DNA of 64,000 nucleotides from GCA-2705995 sp048267965 (GCA_048267965.1 JBLWWK010000006.1:81362-145361); one strand, 5' to 3'; counted from the first letter of the stretch, positions 19,580 to 28,380 are shown. Numbers and translations: made by a program. The notes: a model not told the origin generated them from the sequence alone.

Positions 19580-20230
19580 ATGAAAAATTTAGCAACTGTT
19601 CTTTTATTTTTTTGCACGTTTAGTGCTTTTGCTCAAACGGAATCGTTGAAAAATGACGAAACTGAAGTAACCCACAAATGGAGGGTAATTGTTCCTCATA
19701 TTATTCCTGAAGAACTCGTCTCAACACCTTGGAACGATCATAAAAGTATACAAATGATAGAGTTTCATGTAAAACGCAATTTAGATAATAAGAACATCGT
19801 AGGTATGAAGTTTGCTACCTGGCGATTGTTTCAACCCATGGGAATTACTTGGTGGGATGGCCTAATAGACAAGATAGAGTCAGAAACTGAATTCTACCCC
19901 GGCCATGTGCGAGCAACCGGAGTAGGTGTAACGTACCAACGTATGCTTTGGAAAGGATTGTTTACCACCGCTGAAATTCTGCCGCAATTGCAAACCTATT
20001 TAGACCTTGACGGCAACAAGATTAAAAATGGCTTTAGCCTCTACTCTTCTTATCATCTTGGCTACCACATCGAATTTGGTAAAAAGAAGCATTTTTTCAT
20101 TGAGCCACAGATTGATTGTAAGATTTGGACACGTGATGGCAATGCACCTGATGGATTTAAACAATTAGACGATAAGTGGAAAAACTACTTTCTTCTAGAG
20201 CCACAGATTTACTTAGGGTGGCAGTTTTAA
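19580..20230 (+). CDS. Exported protein, probable small outer-membrane beta-barrel
   Basis: 216 residues with a signal peptide cut near SAFA-Q (residue 19). Alternating hydrophobic/polar strands (VRATGVGVTYQRML, GLFTTAEILPQL, GFSLYSSYHLGYHIEF, HFFIEPQIDCKIW) and a terminal Phe (QIYLGWQF) suggest an outer-membrane beta-barrel. No functional motif was found. It has its own upstream region with a copy of the iterated word (19503-19513) and is followed by a strong hairpin, so it is probably monocistronic. Confidence 0.8.
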   Translation: MKNLATVLLFFCTFSAFAQTESLKNDETEVTHKWRVIVPHIIPEELVSTPWNDHKSIQMIEFHVKRNLDNKNIVGMKFATWRLFQPMGITWWDGLIDKIESETEFYPGHVRATGVGVTYQRMLWKGLFTTAEILPQLQTYLDLDGNKIKNGFSLYSSYHLGYHIEFGKKKHFFIEPQIDCKIWTRDGNAPDGFKQLDDKWKNYFLLEPQIYLGWQF

Positions 20231-20236
20231 GCAACT

Positions 20237-20275
20237 ATCTGATAAGCAAAAGGTGTATCCTCTTGCTTATCAGAT
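20237..20275 (+). terminator. Rho-independent-like terminator
   Basis: A 13-bp perfect stem (ATCTGATAAGCAA at 20237-20249 with 20263-20275) starts 7 bases after the stop and is followed by TTACTTTTT. Confidence 0.75.
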
Positions 20276-20514
20276 TTACTTTTTGGGCAGAAACCACTTT
20301 TAAGAAGACTTACGCATTAAAAAGTATGATTTAGTTGAATTTGAGCCTATTTGATTCAAAATTATCTCTCTCAATCTAAAATAGCTATTTCGAGCTACTT
20401 CCCTTCCCTAACAGTAGGAACCCGCTTTCCATCACTATTGTATTTTTCCAATAGGAAGAAGAAAACCACTTTTTCATCTTTCATGAAGAATCTAACTCAG
20501 AATCTCTAAAAACT

Positions 20515-20890
20515 TAATTCGTTCTCAAAACGAATACCTGAATCATAAGGCAGTATAGTTACCCAAAACGTAAAGAAATCGCGAAGCCTTGGAGCGATAT
20601 AGTTTTGGTGTTGTCGGTGCGCAGCAACACCTTTTTATGATTCTTGAATTTTTCTTCCCTCGTGCCTGCTGGCTCAATAGCTTCTCAAGCTATTGCCCTA
20701 TTTCAAGATAAAAGAAAGAGAACAAACTTCTTCCCTTTTCCACAGCACGCTCTGGCTCAACAACTTCTCAAGTTGTTGCCCTGTTTCGAGATAAAAGAAA
20801 GAGAAAAAACTACTTCGCTTCTACTTCTATACGAATTGACTTCATAGCACCCCAAGCTATTCCTCTATTTCGAGAATAAAGAAAGACAAG
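20515..20890 (+). repeat. Composite structured repeat, copy A
   Basis: A mosaic shared with copies B-E. It holds hairpin ATTCGTT/AACGAAT (about 20517-20536), palindromic module M1 (20540-20643) whose ends are GAATCATAA and TTATGATTC with nested arms AAATCGC/GCGATTT, then hairpin module M2 twice (20675-20695 with arms CAATAGCTT/AAGCTATTG; 20758-20778 with arms CAACAACTT/AAGTTGTTG) and a degenerate third (about 20840-20870). The rest of 20276-20514 shows only a GTAGGAACC copy at 20414. No coding potential was recognised. Confidence 0.85.
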
Positions 20891-20933
20891 AATCTCTTTC
20901 TTTGCATTTCACAAAAATCGACAATCAATACAG

Positions 20934-21608
20934 ATGAAATACTGGAAAGTTACTTTGATCTACCTCACCTTTTGCCACGTTTTAATCGGCTGTGCAAACC
21001 ATCAAAAAGAGAATTCTTTTCAACTTCAACAAGGAGATTTGTTATTTCAAAATACAGGAACAGACGAAATCGATAATGCCATTAAAGAAGTAACCGCCAC
21101 TTCAGCTGCAAAAAATTACACCCACGTTGGAATGGCCATGCAAGAAGATGGAAAATGGTTTGTTCTAGAGGCGATTCCTAAAGAAGGTGTATGCAAAACG
21201 CCTCTCGAGAAGTTTTTGAACAGAAATAAAAACAAGTTCGATCAACCTCAAACCGCAGTTGCGAGACTCGACAGCAATTACCATCCTTACATTTCTAGGG
21301 CAATAGCGTATGGAATGGAAAGAATCAACAAGCCGTATGACGATGTTTTTTTATGGAATGACGATTCGTACTATTGTTCTGAATTAGTTTATAAAATGTT
21401 TTCATCACAAACATTAACCGAAGACCATCTCCCTTTTCTTACGCATCCGATGACTTTTAACGACAGTTCAGGAACTCCCTTACCAAGTTGGGTGGCGTAC
21501 TATCAAAAACGCAATCAACCAATACCAGAAGGTATCACGGGAACGAATCCCAACTTAATGGCGAGTAGTCAATTCATCGAATTTGTGCACGATTATGAAA
21601 AGGAATAA
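20934..21608 (+). CDS. YiiX/YebB-like permuted papain-fold hydrolase, lipoprotein
   Basis: 224 residues. The N-terminus is a lipoprotein signal with lipobox LIGC (C20). The body matches the YiiX-type NlpC/P60 superfamily: GDLLFQ (34-39), H64 in YTHVGM and C148 in YYCSELV, the circularly permuted His/Cys pair. Such enzymes are amidases or lipid-linked hydrolases of unclear substrate. It sits in the repeat-rich accessory region directly after copy A, and about 150 bases before the Crp-type gene. Confidence 0.85.
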   Translation: MKYWKVTLIYLTFCHVLIGCANHQKENSFQLQQGDLLFQNTGTDEIDNAIKEVTATSAAKNYTHVGMAMQEDGKWFVLEAIPKEGVCKTPLEKFLNRNKNKFDQPQTAVARLDSNYHPYISRAIAYGMERINKPYDDVFLWNDDSYYCSELVYKMFSSQTLTEDHLPFLTHPMTFNDSSGTPLPSWVAYYQKRNQPIPEGITGTNPNLMASSQFIEFVHDYEKE

Positions 21609-21757
21609 AAAGGTAACTTTATAAAACTATGGCCCTCCCTTTGAATAACACCCAAAGTTCTAGATGTGAGGGTACGCTCCTCTCCTACTTTCTAACTACT
21701 TTGTCAACAAACGATGGCTAAGCATTGGTGTTTTTAACTGTGCGCATTGAATGAAAA

Positions 21758-22342
21758 ATGGAAAATTCCATGTTAGAAGGATTTTTAAAGTCGATAAACC
21801 CAAAAATTGACGATGAAACATTAAAGGCGTACGTGGATTGCTGGTCTGAAAAGACTTTTTCTAAAAAGACAATTTTAACCGAAGCAGGCCAAACACAAAG
21901 AGACCTTTACTTTATTGTAGAAGGGATTCAAAAGTCGTATTACCTAAATGATGGAAAAGCACACGTAATCGCTTTCACCTATTCTCCCTCTTTTTCGGGT
22001 ATTCCAGAATCTTTTTTCACACAAACACCTTCTCAATATTATTTAGAAACCATAACAGACACTCGATTACTCCGAATTTCTTATCAAAAGCACATGGAGA
22101 TGCTTGAAGCGCACCGCTCGATAGAAACGCTCTTTAGGGTTTTAACCGAGCAAATTCTATTCGGGTTTGTACACAGGCACTACGAACTTATGGCTTTCGA
22201 CATTGAAACGAGGTTTAAGAGTTTTCTGCAAAGAAGTCCGCACCTTCTCAATCAAGTTCCCCACAAAGATTTGGCATCCTACCTAAGAATTGATGCCTCT
22301 AATTTTAGCAAACTTTTAGGAAAAGTTAAAATCTTGGTATAG
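21758..22342 (+). CDS. Crp/Fnr-family transcription regulator
   Basis: 194 residues with an N-terminal cyclic-nucleotide-binding fold (KKTILTEAGQ, DLYFIVEGIQKSYY) and a short C-terminal helix-turn-helix (HKDLASYLRIDASNFSKLL). This short type is common in Bacteroidota, often next to small oxidoreductase or hydrolase genes. The cAMP-contacting residues are not conserved, so another ligand or none is likely. It lies 39 bases before the deleted alpha/beta-hydrolase gene, which may have been its target. Confidence 0.88.
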   Translation: MENSMLEGFLKSINPKIDDETLKAYVDCWSEKTFSKKTILTEAGQTQRDLYFIVEGIQKSYYLNDGKAHVIAFTYSPSFSGIPESFFTQTPSQYYLETITDTRLLRISYQKHMEMLEAHRSIETLFRVLTEQILFGFVHRHYELMAFDIETRFKSFLQRSPHLLNQVPHKDLASYLRIDASNFSKLLGKVKILV

Positions 22343-22381
22343 ACCATTTTTAGAGAAAACAGCAGTGATCACATTTGCAGC

Positions 22382-22859
22382 ATGAATACAATAAGGCAAA
22401 TTATTATCACTTTATTCTCATTAATTATGGCATTAAATGGCAATGGCCAAGAATGGTTAAATACTGAAGAGTATCCTTTCAAATCGCACTATTTTCAACC
22501 GGAAAGCGGAAAACAGCATTACATAGACGAAGGCGAAGGCGAAGTTCTTCTATTTGTACACGGCACACCCACTTGGTCGTTTTTGTAATGCAAGGTGGGG
22601 TCTGTTGAAAATTGGTCAATCACTTATAGGTTCTTCTGATTGGTATCAAGAAAACTGGGAAAATTTAGGTGTATTATCGAACAAAGAATGGCTAATTCTC
22701 TGGGGTACAAAAGACAAATTTATAACGGTAGATTATTTACAAAAGTGGCAAAACAAGCTAGCTAATCACCAAACTGTTTTATTTGATTGTGGACATTTTG
22801 TGCAAGAAGAAAAAACCAAAAAATCTCTTGAAGAAATAATTCGTTTTATCAGAAATTAG
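22382..22859 (+). pseudogene. Alpha/beta-hydrolase (haloalkane-dehalogenase-like) with internal deletion
   Basis: The first 68 codons give a signal peptide (to NGNGQ) and the start of a dehalogenase-type hydrolase, including the oxyanion-hole motif VHGTPTWSF, then stop at 22588. In another frame, 22609-22859 gives the C-terminal part of the same fold with LILWGTKDKFI and the catalytic-His segment FDCGHFVQEE, ending at a normal stop. The nucleophile elbow and cap, about 150 residues, are missing, so the joint near 22588 is an internal deletion with a frame change. It is almost surely non-functional. Confidence 0.8.
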
Positions 22860-22945
22860 CTTGGACAACATGGAGCCTACATTGCTTTTAAAAAACTGTT
22901 TTTCAAGCTTCTTTTTTCTAATTATTTTGTAGGTAGGAACCAATA
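22860..22945 (+). repeat. Possible cassette-type spacer after the hydrolase pseudogene
   Basis: The segment just after the stop (GGACAACATGGAGCCTACAT) and its end (ATTATTTTGTAGGTAGGAAC) resemble the beginning and end of the spacers at 26573-26695 and 28871-28985. It carries a copy of the iterated word at 22932-22941. Weak. Confidence 0.35.
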
Positions 22946-23129
22946 ACTTCTTCTAATAATTTGATAGACTATATTTTGCATTTGTTTCACACCTTTAGAA
23001 AATGATGAAAAAATTACACATTTCCCTGAATGTATCCACGCTCTTTTTTTCTTGTCTTAACAGCGAAAACTCGGATTGGGACAGAGCATTCGAGTGGAAA
23101 TAGAAATTGAATTTGAGCACTCTTTGTTT

Positions 23130-23700
23130 TTAAGACAAATAGTGAAAATAATCCATCTTCATCTTTAAAGAAAAATCCTCTTCAAAATGGCTAAAAACTT
23201 GAAATCGTTCTCAAAACGAATATCCGAATCAAAAGGCAGTGTTGGTAACCCAAAACGTGAAGAAATCGCGAAGCCTTGGAGCGATTTTAGTTTTGGTGTT
23301 GCCGGTGCGTGGCAACACCTTTTTATGATTCTTGAACTTTTGTTCCCTCCCACCAGCTGGCTCAATAGCTCCCCAAGCTATTGCCCTATTTCAAGATAAA
23401 ACAAAGAGAAAAAACTATTTCTTTCTTTTTGTAGGAGCAAAAAGATAACAACCGAAACACATCGTGTTGAGCTCACGAGTACCTTAAAAATAAACCGAAA
23501 CGAGTAAAAACTCCACCGCCTCAGCCTCCGCATGGGCTGGAACAACAACTTCCCAAGTTGTTGCCCTGCTTCACCTACGTGCTTTGATTTTTTGAACAAA
23601 AATCGCAACTACGGTGGCAAAAACATCTATCACTGACAAAAGTCACAGCATCCGATTTTCAATCGAATTTAGATTTGAGCACTAGCTGTTTCTCTAAAGC
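23130..23700 (+). repeat. Composite structured repeat, copy B
   Basis: Contains hairpin ATTCGTT-like at about 23208, palindromic M1 (23226-23331), M2 hairpins at 23363-23383 (CAATAGCT arms) and 23543-23563 (CAACAACTT arms), the CGAAACACATCGTGTTGAGC block (about 23452-23480) followed by a second CGAAACGAGT, and module M3 (about 23610-23665, GGTGGCAAAAACATCTATCA). M3 and the flanking GAGCACT... segment are also in D and E. The bases before it, 22946-23129, hold nothing I can name. Confidence 0.85.
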
Positions 23701-23756
23701 TAAATTGAATGTTTTTCATCCTTTTCAGAGAATCTAACCCAGAATATTTAAAAACT

Positions 23757-24215
23757 GAATTCGTTGTCAAAACGAATACTCGAATCATAAGGCAGTGTAG
23801 GTAACCCAAAACGTGAAGAAATCGCGAAGCCTTGGAGCGATTTTAGTTTTGGTGTTGGCGGTGCGTAGCAACACCTTTTTATGATTCTTGAACTTTTGTT
23901 TCCTCCCACCAACTGGCTCAATAGCTCCTCAAGCTATTGCCCTATTTCAAGATAAAAGAAAGAGAGAAGCGAAACACGTAGTGTTGAGCTCACGAGTTCC
24001 TTTAAAAACAAACCAAAACGAGTAAAAACTTCTTCCCTTTTCCTCAGTTCTAACTAGCTCAACAACTCCTCAAGCTATTGCCCTGATTCAAGCCATAAGA
24101 AAAAGAAGAATCTTTACCACTTTTTTTGAGGAGAGAAAAAGTTCCCAACCGAAACACATAGTGTTGAGCTCACGAGTGCTTTTTAGAAATAAGCCGAAAC
24201 GAGTAAAAACTCCTT
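23757..24215 (+). repeat. Composite structured repeat, copy C
   Basis: Second M1 palindrome (23781-23887), M2 hairpins at 23919-23939 and 24060-24080 (the latter a mismatched hybrid with one arm of each type, apparently decayed), and two copies of the block ending GTGTTGAGCTCACGAGT (about 23973-23999 and 24150-24179), each followed by CGAAACGAGTAAAAACT. It is tandem to copy B. No coding potential. Confidence 0.85.
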
Positions 24216-24255
24216 TGTTGTTTCCGTTTCTCCTGCTTTTACAAGGCAATTAAAC

Positions 24256-24319
24256 AACAATCGAACAGACTCCAACAAAGTGCTTTTGGCGGTCAATTGG
24301 GCGTTAGTTATGGATTGTT
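24256..24319 (+). repeat. Small imperfect palindrome at the head of the cassette-like array
   Basis: AACAATC (24256-24262) pairs with GATTGTT (24313-24319); the interior contains CAACAAAGTGC and GGGCGTTAG. It could be the first recombination-site-like spacer, but it shares little sequence with the others. The bases to 24461 show no gene. Confidence 0.3.
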
Positions 24320-24461
24320 ACCGTTTTAAGAATCCTTACAGTAATTACTAAGAAAAGAAGTCCAACAGTGCTCTCATATCCTTTGCTTTCAGTGTTTTAT
24401 TCTTTATTTTTAAAGATTCATTCTTAAGAGAAACCAACGATATTGATTTAACTATTCTGAC

Positions 24462-24887
24462 ATGAAAAACCTGACACTTACTTTATTCATTCTGATTTTT
24501 TCTATTTCATTCGTATTTGGACAAGAATATGACAGAATCTCATCTTTCGATGACTACCGAGATAATTGGGCATTGATTCAAAAAGATGGACTTTATGGCT
24601 TCATTAACAATAATGGGGACGAAATTGTCGAACCTAAATACGATGAAATCTCATCTTTCGATGACTATCAGGATAATTGGGCATTAGTTCAAAAAGACGG
24701 ACTCTATGGCTTCATTAACAATAATGGAGACGAAATTGTCGAGCCTAAATACGATGAAATCTCATCTTTCGATGAATACCAAAAGAACTTGGCTTTGGTT
24801 CAAAAAGATGGACTTTATGGTTTTATCAATAGGGAAGGCGTAGAAGTAATTTCTGTCAAAAACGAAGAAATACCTGTTAAAGAATAA
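24462..24887 (+). CDS. Secreted WG-repeat protein (three units)
   Basis: 141 residues: signal peptide cut near SFVFG-Q (about residue 21), then three near-identical units of about 38 residues built on EISSFDDY..NWALVQKDGLYGFIN, with the WG-type motif KDGLYGFI, and an acidic tail. Two units are almost identical at DNA level, so they arose by recent duplication. WG repeats are thought to be ligand- or peptide-binding; nothing more specific can be said. It is the first single-gene unit of the plus-strand array. Confidence 0.85.
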   Translation: MKNLTLTLFILIFSISFVFGQEYDRISSFDDYRDNWALIQKDGLYGFINNNGDEIVEPKYDEISSFDDYQDNWALVQKDGLYGFINNNGDEIVEPKYDEISSFDEYQKNLALVQKDGLYGFINREGVEVISVKNEEIPVKE

Positions 24888-25020
24888 ATAACTAAACCCA
24901 ACAAAGAATAAAATACTTAGGGTTTTCAGTAAGTCGATATAGTTCCCTTCTGCTTTCTCCGTATTACATAAATGTGCATTGAGCACAAGATTATTTAAAT
25001 AACAGCTAATTAGCGAAAAT
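24888..25020 (+). repeat. Divergent cassette-type spacer
   Basis: AATACTTAGGGTTTTCAGTA followed by GTTCCCTTCTGCTTTCTCCG recalls the AAACATAGGGCTTTCGGCAG ... CTTCCCTTCT order of the better spacers. No coding potential. Low confidence. Confidence 0.3.
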
Positions 25021-25033
25021 TAAAAATGAACTT

Positions 25034-26077
25034 ATGAAAAAATTCATTTCTACGATCATATTATTGATCTCTATCTTAATGTCAAATGCGCAAGATTCTA
25101 CTGTAGTTAATATTGTCGCTACCAAAATGAATAAAATTGAATTTATAGTTTTAATAAATAAAGTCAAAGTTGGCACAATAAAAAAAGGAAAGAATCTACA
25201 GGTCAAAATGATATCATCAGGAGAAGTCAACATTGAATATATTTCCGGTACGTATAGAGAGGATGTAACACTATATCTTGATTCTGGAGAAGAGTACTTC
25301 TTAGAAGTTAACTCTTGGAATGATAGATATTATTCTATGAGTGAGACAAAAGGACGTGAAGCTTTTGAATCAAATGAATTAACAGAAGTATTTAATGAAG
25401 ACTTGAATAATTTGATAGGAGTTGTTGATAAAAAAACTTTAAGCTTTATACCGAGTCAAGGCAGTGGGTTTTTAGTGAATAAAGAGGGATATATTCTCAC
25501 GAATTTTCATGTTGTTAATGGCGCAGAAACTATAGAAATACTAGGAATAAAGGGAGATTTTACTGTGCCATTTAAAGCGAAATTGATTGCTGCAGATATC
25601 CAATCAGATTTGGCGTTGCTGAAAATAGAAAGTAAAATAATTCAGTTCAATAATCCTCCTTACACTTTGCTATCCTCTGACAGCATTATTAAGGCTGAAA
25701 GTGTGTTTGCAATGGGATTCCCCATGGAGAACTTAATGGGAAGTGAGGTTAAAGTTACTGATGGAATAATCAACTCGTTGACGGGAGTCAAGCAAAGTAT
25801 TTCACAAATCCAGATATCAGCGGCAATTCAAGGTGGTAATAGTGGAGGACCACTTTTCAATTCTCGGGGAGAATTAATTGGTATTGTATCCGCCAAAATT
25901 CGATCTGACGTTGCCGATCAGGTAGGTTATGCTATAAAATCTAACTACGTGAAGTTTTTTTTAGAAGAGTCAGGAGTCACTGAATTTTCAGATACAAAAA
26001 ATCAGCTCGTAGGTAAATCATTAGCAGAACAGGTAAGTTTAATTTCAAACTTTGTTTACTTGATAAAAACAAAATAA
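25034..26077 (+). CDS. Exported trypsin-like serine protease (S1C/HtrA-like, no PDZ)
   Basis: 347 residues with a signal peptide cut near SNAQ (about 20). An N-terminal about 110-residue beta domain of unknown role precedes the protease domain, where the triad is visible: H159 in TNFHVVN, D192 in QSDLALL and S270 in GGNSGGP. It lacks the PDZ domains of DegP/DegS, so substrate capture must differ. It would act in the periplasm. It is a single-gene unit; a spacer that begins AAACTTTCGCTAACAATGG follows its stop. Confidence 0.88.
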   Translation: MKKFISTIILLISILMSNAQDSTVVNIVATKMNKIEFIVLINKVKVGTIKKGKNLQVKMISSGEVNIEYISGTYREDVTLYLDSGEEYFLEVNSWNDRYYSMSETKGREAFESNELTEVFNEDLNNLIGVVDKKTLSFIPSQGSGFLVNKEGYILTNFHVVNGAETIEILGIKGDFTVPFKAKLIAADIQSDLALLKIESKIIQFNNPPYTLLSSDSIIKAESVFAMGFPMENLMGSEVKVTDGIINSLTGVKQSISQIQISAAIQGGNSGGPLFNSRGELIGIVSAKIRSDVADQVGYAIKSNYVKFFLEESGVTEFSDTKNQLVGKSLAEQVSLISNFVYLIKTK

Positions 26078-26078
26078 A

Positions 26079-26160
26079 AACTTTCGCTAACAATGGCTAT
26101 AAAACATAGGGCTTTCGGCAGGTTGGTTCGCTTCTCTTTTACGTTCTAAAGTAGTTATAG
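26079..26160 (+). repeat. Cassette-type spacer (ACAATGGCTATAAAACATAG type)
   Basis: About 50 bases (26079-26132) are almost identical to 31651-31706 after a different gene: AAACTTTCGCTAA, then AATGGCTATAAAACATAGGG, then CTTTCGGCAGGTTGGTTCGC. The end (TTTTACGTTCTAAAG) resembles the end of other spacers. The 3' arm is poorly paired in this copy. Confidence 0.75.
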
Positions 26161-26183
26161 ATTAATTCTAAAAATGACAGAAA

Positions 26184-26570
26184 ATGACAAGAAAAGAACA
26201 TTTGGAATTCTGCCGAGTATGCCAAAATCGAAAAATGGATTTACAGCAAGGATTAGTTTGTAAAATAACGGATAAACTAGCTGATTTTGATAATACCTGT
26301 CACGATTTTAATATAGACGAACTAGAAGAAGAAAGATTGCGCCTCCAACGATTAGAGATCGCAGGAGGAGTAGAAGATGGAGATCCTACAGACTTCAAAA
26401 AAAATAAGTTTAATGGACAACTTTTCATTGTTATTGGTTCACTAATATTTTTAGCTAGCATTGTACTTCCTTCTCAATTGATCATAATTCCCTCTGGATG
26501 TATAATCTATGGGGTATTTATTTATAGAAAAGGAGTTGAACAAGAGAAAATAATGAAAGAAAAAAACTAA
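26184..26570 (+). CDS. Small membrane protein with Cys-rich N-terminal domain
   Basis: 128 residues. The N-terminus has CRVCQNRKMDLQQGLVCKIT and then a further Cys in DNTCHDF, four cysteines spaced like a small metal-binding domain that recurs at the start of Bacteroidota membrane proteins. Two adjacent transmembrane segments follow (about 78-96 and 98-112). Function unknown. It is a single-gene unit between two spacers. The stretch KNKFNGQLFIVIGSL starts the first membrane helix. Confidence 0.78.
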   Translation: MTRKEHLEFCRVCQNRKMDLQQGLVCKITDKLADFDNTCHDFNIDELEEERLRLQRLEIAGGVEDGDPTDFKKNKFNGQLFIVIGSLIFLASIVLPSQLIIIPSGCIIYGVFIYRKGVEQEKIMKEKN

Positions 26571-26572
26571 AC

Positions 26573-26695
26573 TCTAGACCTATTACCACCTACAAAACAA
26601 AGGTCTATAACTAGTAAGTTCGTTTCCCTTCTACGTTCTCACTATTTTGTAGGAACCGTCACTCGCACTAAACCACTCTGTATCAAAACAAAGAC
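26573..26695 (+). repeat. Cassette-type spacer with CCTACAAAA/TTTTGTAGG arms
   Basis: CCTACAAAA (about 26590-26598) is complementary to TTTTGTAGG (about 26645-26653), giving an imperfect palindrome of about 65 bases. The last part, TTCTCACTATTTTGTAGGAA followed by CCGTCA and GTATCAAAACAAAGA, recurs at 28925-28985. It includes a copy of the iterated word (26649). Confidence 0.65.
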
Positions 26696-26711
26696 CGCTG
26701 GCAAACATTTC

Positions 26712-27584
26712 ATGAAAAGACATATTTTTATAATATTAACTTTCCTAGTTCTTACATCCTGCAACGACATTGATGCAAAGGACAAGATTACGGGAAAGTG
26801 GAGAATTCATCGGTTATGCGCTGATGGTAGCCACTTTGACTCTTACTTGGTTTTAGAAATACAGAAAGACACCACTAAAGAAATCACATATCCAAAGACT
26901 GGAATAAATTTCTGCCTATCAAAGCTTACGAAATCAACAGTCGTCCTACCAAACCCTTGTGTAGAGACAACATTCGATTACTCATTTTCCGATAATAGTT
27001 TGATACTAGACTCTACTTTTATTGGGTTTCGAGTTACTAAGGAAAATCCTCTTACATCGGTTGATTACTTTGCATCGTTGGAGCTTGAAATTGACTTGGC
27101 TAAAACTGAAAGCGGAAAACCTGTTGAACCCATATCAAATTCAATAAATATACACGTTGGTCGCCAAGGTAGTTTTAAGAACAACACCTGTCCTGAGTTT
27201 GAGAAATTAAAACTTGAATTGAATAGCTTTCCTGATGATACTATTATTGAAAGATTTCAAATACCGAGTGACTACAAGATGAAAGTCGAGTATGAATTTG
27301 GATCGTCAGCTGACATTTTAAGACACCTCTATGCAAATTGCGATAGATTTCCAGACGATACATTCCATGTGTATTTATTCTCAGACAAAGATGTTCCACG
27401 ACAATTAATTGACTCAATTGTAAACTTAACCTACTCAAATCGTCCAAACGTGAAATTATATCAAGCATTCATGTCAACAGACAACCAAAGAATTGTATTT
27501 AAAGAAAAAAAACGTTTACCAACAAAACCTCTACGCAATGCCCTTCGGGACACTGCGCACAGCCAAACCGTTGTAAGCATTTAA
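26712..27584 (+). CDS. Hypothetical lipoprotein
   Basis: 290 residues with lipobox LTSC (C17). A lipocalin-like start GKWRIHRLC suggests a beta-barrel-like fold in the first about 130 residues. The second half (about 140-260) is a separate domain with HLYANCDRFPDDTFHVYLF. No known family is recognised. The last about 18 residues (RNALRDTAHSQTVVSI) are encoded by DNA that looks like a recombination-site palindrome (see 27525-27584), so the natural C-terminus may have been lost or replaced. Confidence 0.72.
   Translation: MKRHIFIILTFLVLTSCNDIDAKDKITGKWRIHRLCADGSHFDSYLVLEIQKDTTKEITYPKTGINFCLSKLTKSTVVLPNPCVETTFDYSFSDNSLILDSTFIGFRVTKENPLTSVDYFASLELEIDLAKTESGKPVEPISNSINIHVGRQGSFKNNTCPEFEKLKLELNSFPDDTIIERFQIPSDYKMKVEYEFGSSADILRHLYANCDRFPDDTFHVYLFSDKDVPRQLIDSIVNLTYSNRPNVKLYQAFMSTDNQRIVFKEKKRLPTKPLRNALRDTAHSQTVVSI
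27525..27584 (+). repeat. Attachment-site-like palindrome overlapping the 3' end of the lipoprotein gene
   Basis: CTACGCAATG is imperfectly complementary to CACTGCGCACAG across a short GCCCTTCGGGA centre, and the outer CAACAAAACC pairs with AACCGTTGT. This is the form of an imperfect stem with bulges. It lies within the last codons of the upstream gene, and no other spacer separates that gene from the next. Confidence 0.4.
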
Positions 27585-27628
27585 AACCAGCAATCTTGCC
27601 TGAACTTAATCATATGATTTGAGATAAT

Positions 27629-28378
27629 ATGACAAATAAACTCCCATGGATAATATTAATACTAATTATTCTTAGCTCTTTTCAGTCTGATTCGTTTAAA
27701 AATAGCCAGCTTAAGTATTCTAGAGTTCGGCAAGCGTATAAGGATAAAGAAAGCAGCATGCTAACTCTGCTTCAAGATAAACAGATTGATAAAGGTAAGT
27801 TGAAAATTTATCTACGTGCTTTTAAAAACGAGAAACAGATTGAGTTGTGGGCTAAAAATGTTTCTGAGACAAAATATTCCTTGATTAAAACATATGATGT
27901 TTGTAACACATCTGGAAATTTAGGTCCTAAACGAAAACAAGGCGATTTGCAAATTCCTGAAGGGTTTTACCACATCGATAGATTCAACCCTTACAGCAAT
28001 TTTTATCTTTCACTGGGAATTAATTACCCAAATAAATCTGACAGGATTTTAGGCGTAAAAGGCAAACTTGGTGGAGACATATTCATTCATGGAGCCTGCG
28101 TGACAATTGGATGTTTACCAATTACTGATGACCAGATAAAAGAATTGTATATATTCTGCACTGAGGCTAGAAATAATGGACAATTGAAAATACCCGTGAC
28201 AATTTTCCCTTCCAAGCTGACAGAAAAAGAGTTTAAACGACTAACAGAAAAATATAAGACAGATTCTGATAAAATTGGATTATGGACTGACCTTAAAAAA
28301 GGTTACGAAATATTTAATGAGAAAAAGCAACTCCCTTCAATTAGATTCTTAAAATCAGGAAGACATAATGTGAATTAG
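27629..28378 (+). CDS. L,D-transpeptidase-fold (YkuD/YafK-like) protein
   Basis: 249 residues with an N-terminal signal/membrane segment (5-18). The catalytic motif of the YkuD fold is present: H154 in FIHG and C162 in TIGCLPI, with the family spacing. The long C-terminal part and YafK-like order suggest a periplasmic enzyme that acts on peptidoglycan cross-links or on lipoprotein links (YafK/DpaA in E. coli cuts Lpp from murein). Which reaction applies here cannot be told. Single-gene unit. Confidence 0.85.
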   Translation: MTNKLPWIILILIILSSFQSDSFKNSQLKYSRVRQAYKDKESSMLTLLQDKQIDKGKLKIYLRAFKNEKQIELWAKNVSETKYSLIKTYDVCNTSGNLGPKRKQGDLQIPEGFYHIDRFNPYSNFYLSLGINYPNKSDRILGVKGKLGGDIFIHGACVTIGCLPITDDQIKELYIFCTEARNNGQLKIPVTIFPSKLTEKEFKRLTEKYKTDSDKIGLWTDLKKGYEIFNEKKQLPSIRFLKSGRHNVN

Positions 28379-28380
28379 TA

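Noticed and set aside
20641..20880. M2 hairpins as simple transcription terminators of the neighbouring gene
   Set aside because: They occur in clusters far from gene ends, lack a T-run right after the stem, and the 19580-20230 gene already has its own terminator at 20237-20275.
23165..23608. Short open frames on both strands in repeats B and C
   Set aside because: They cross the structured modules M1 and M2 and recur only where the repeat does, so they reflect repeat sequence.
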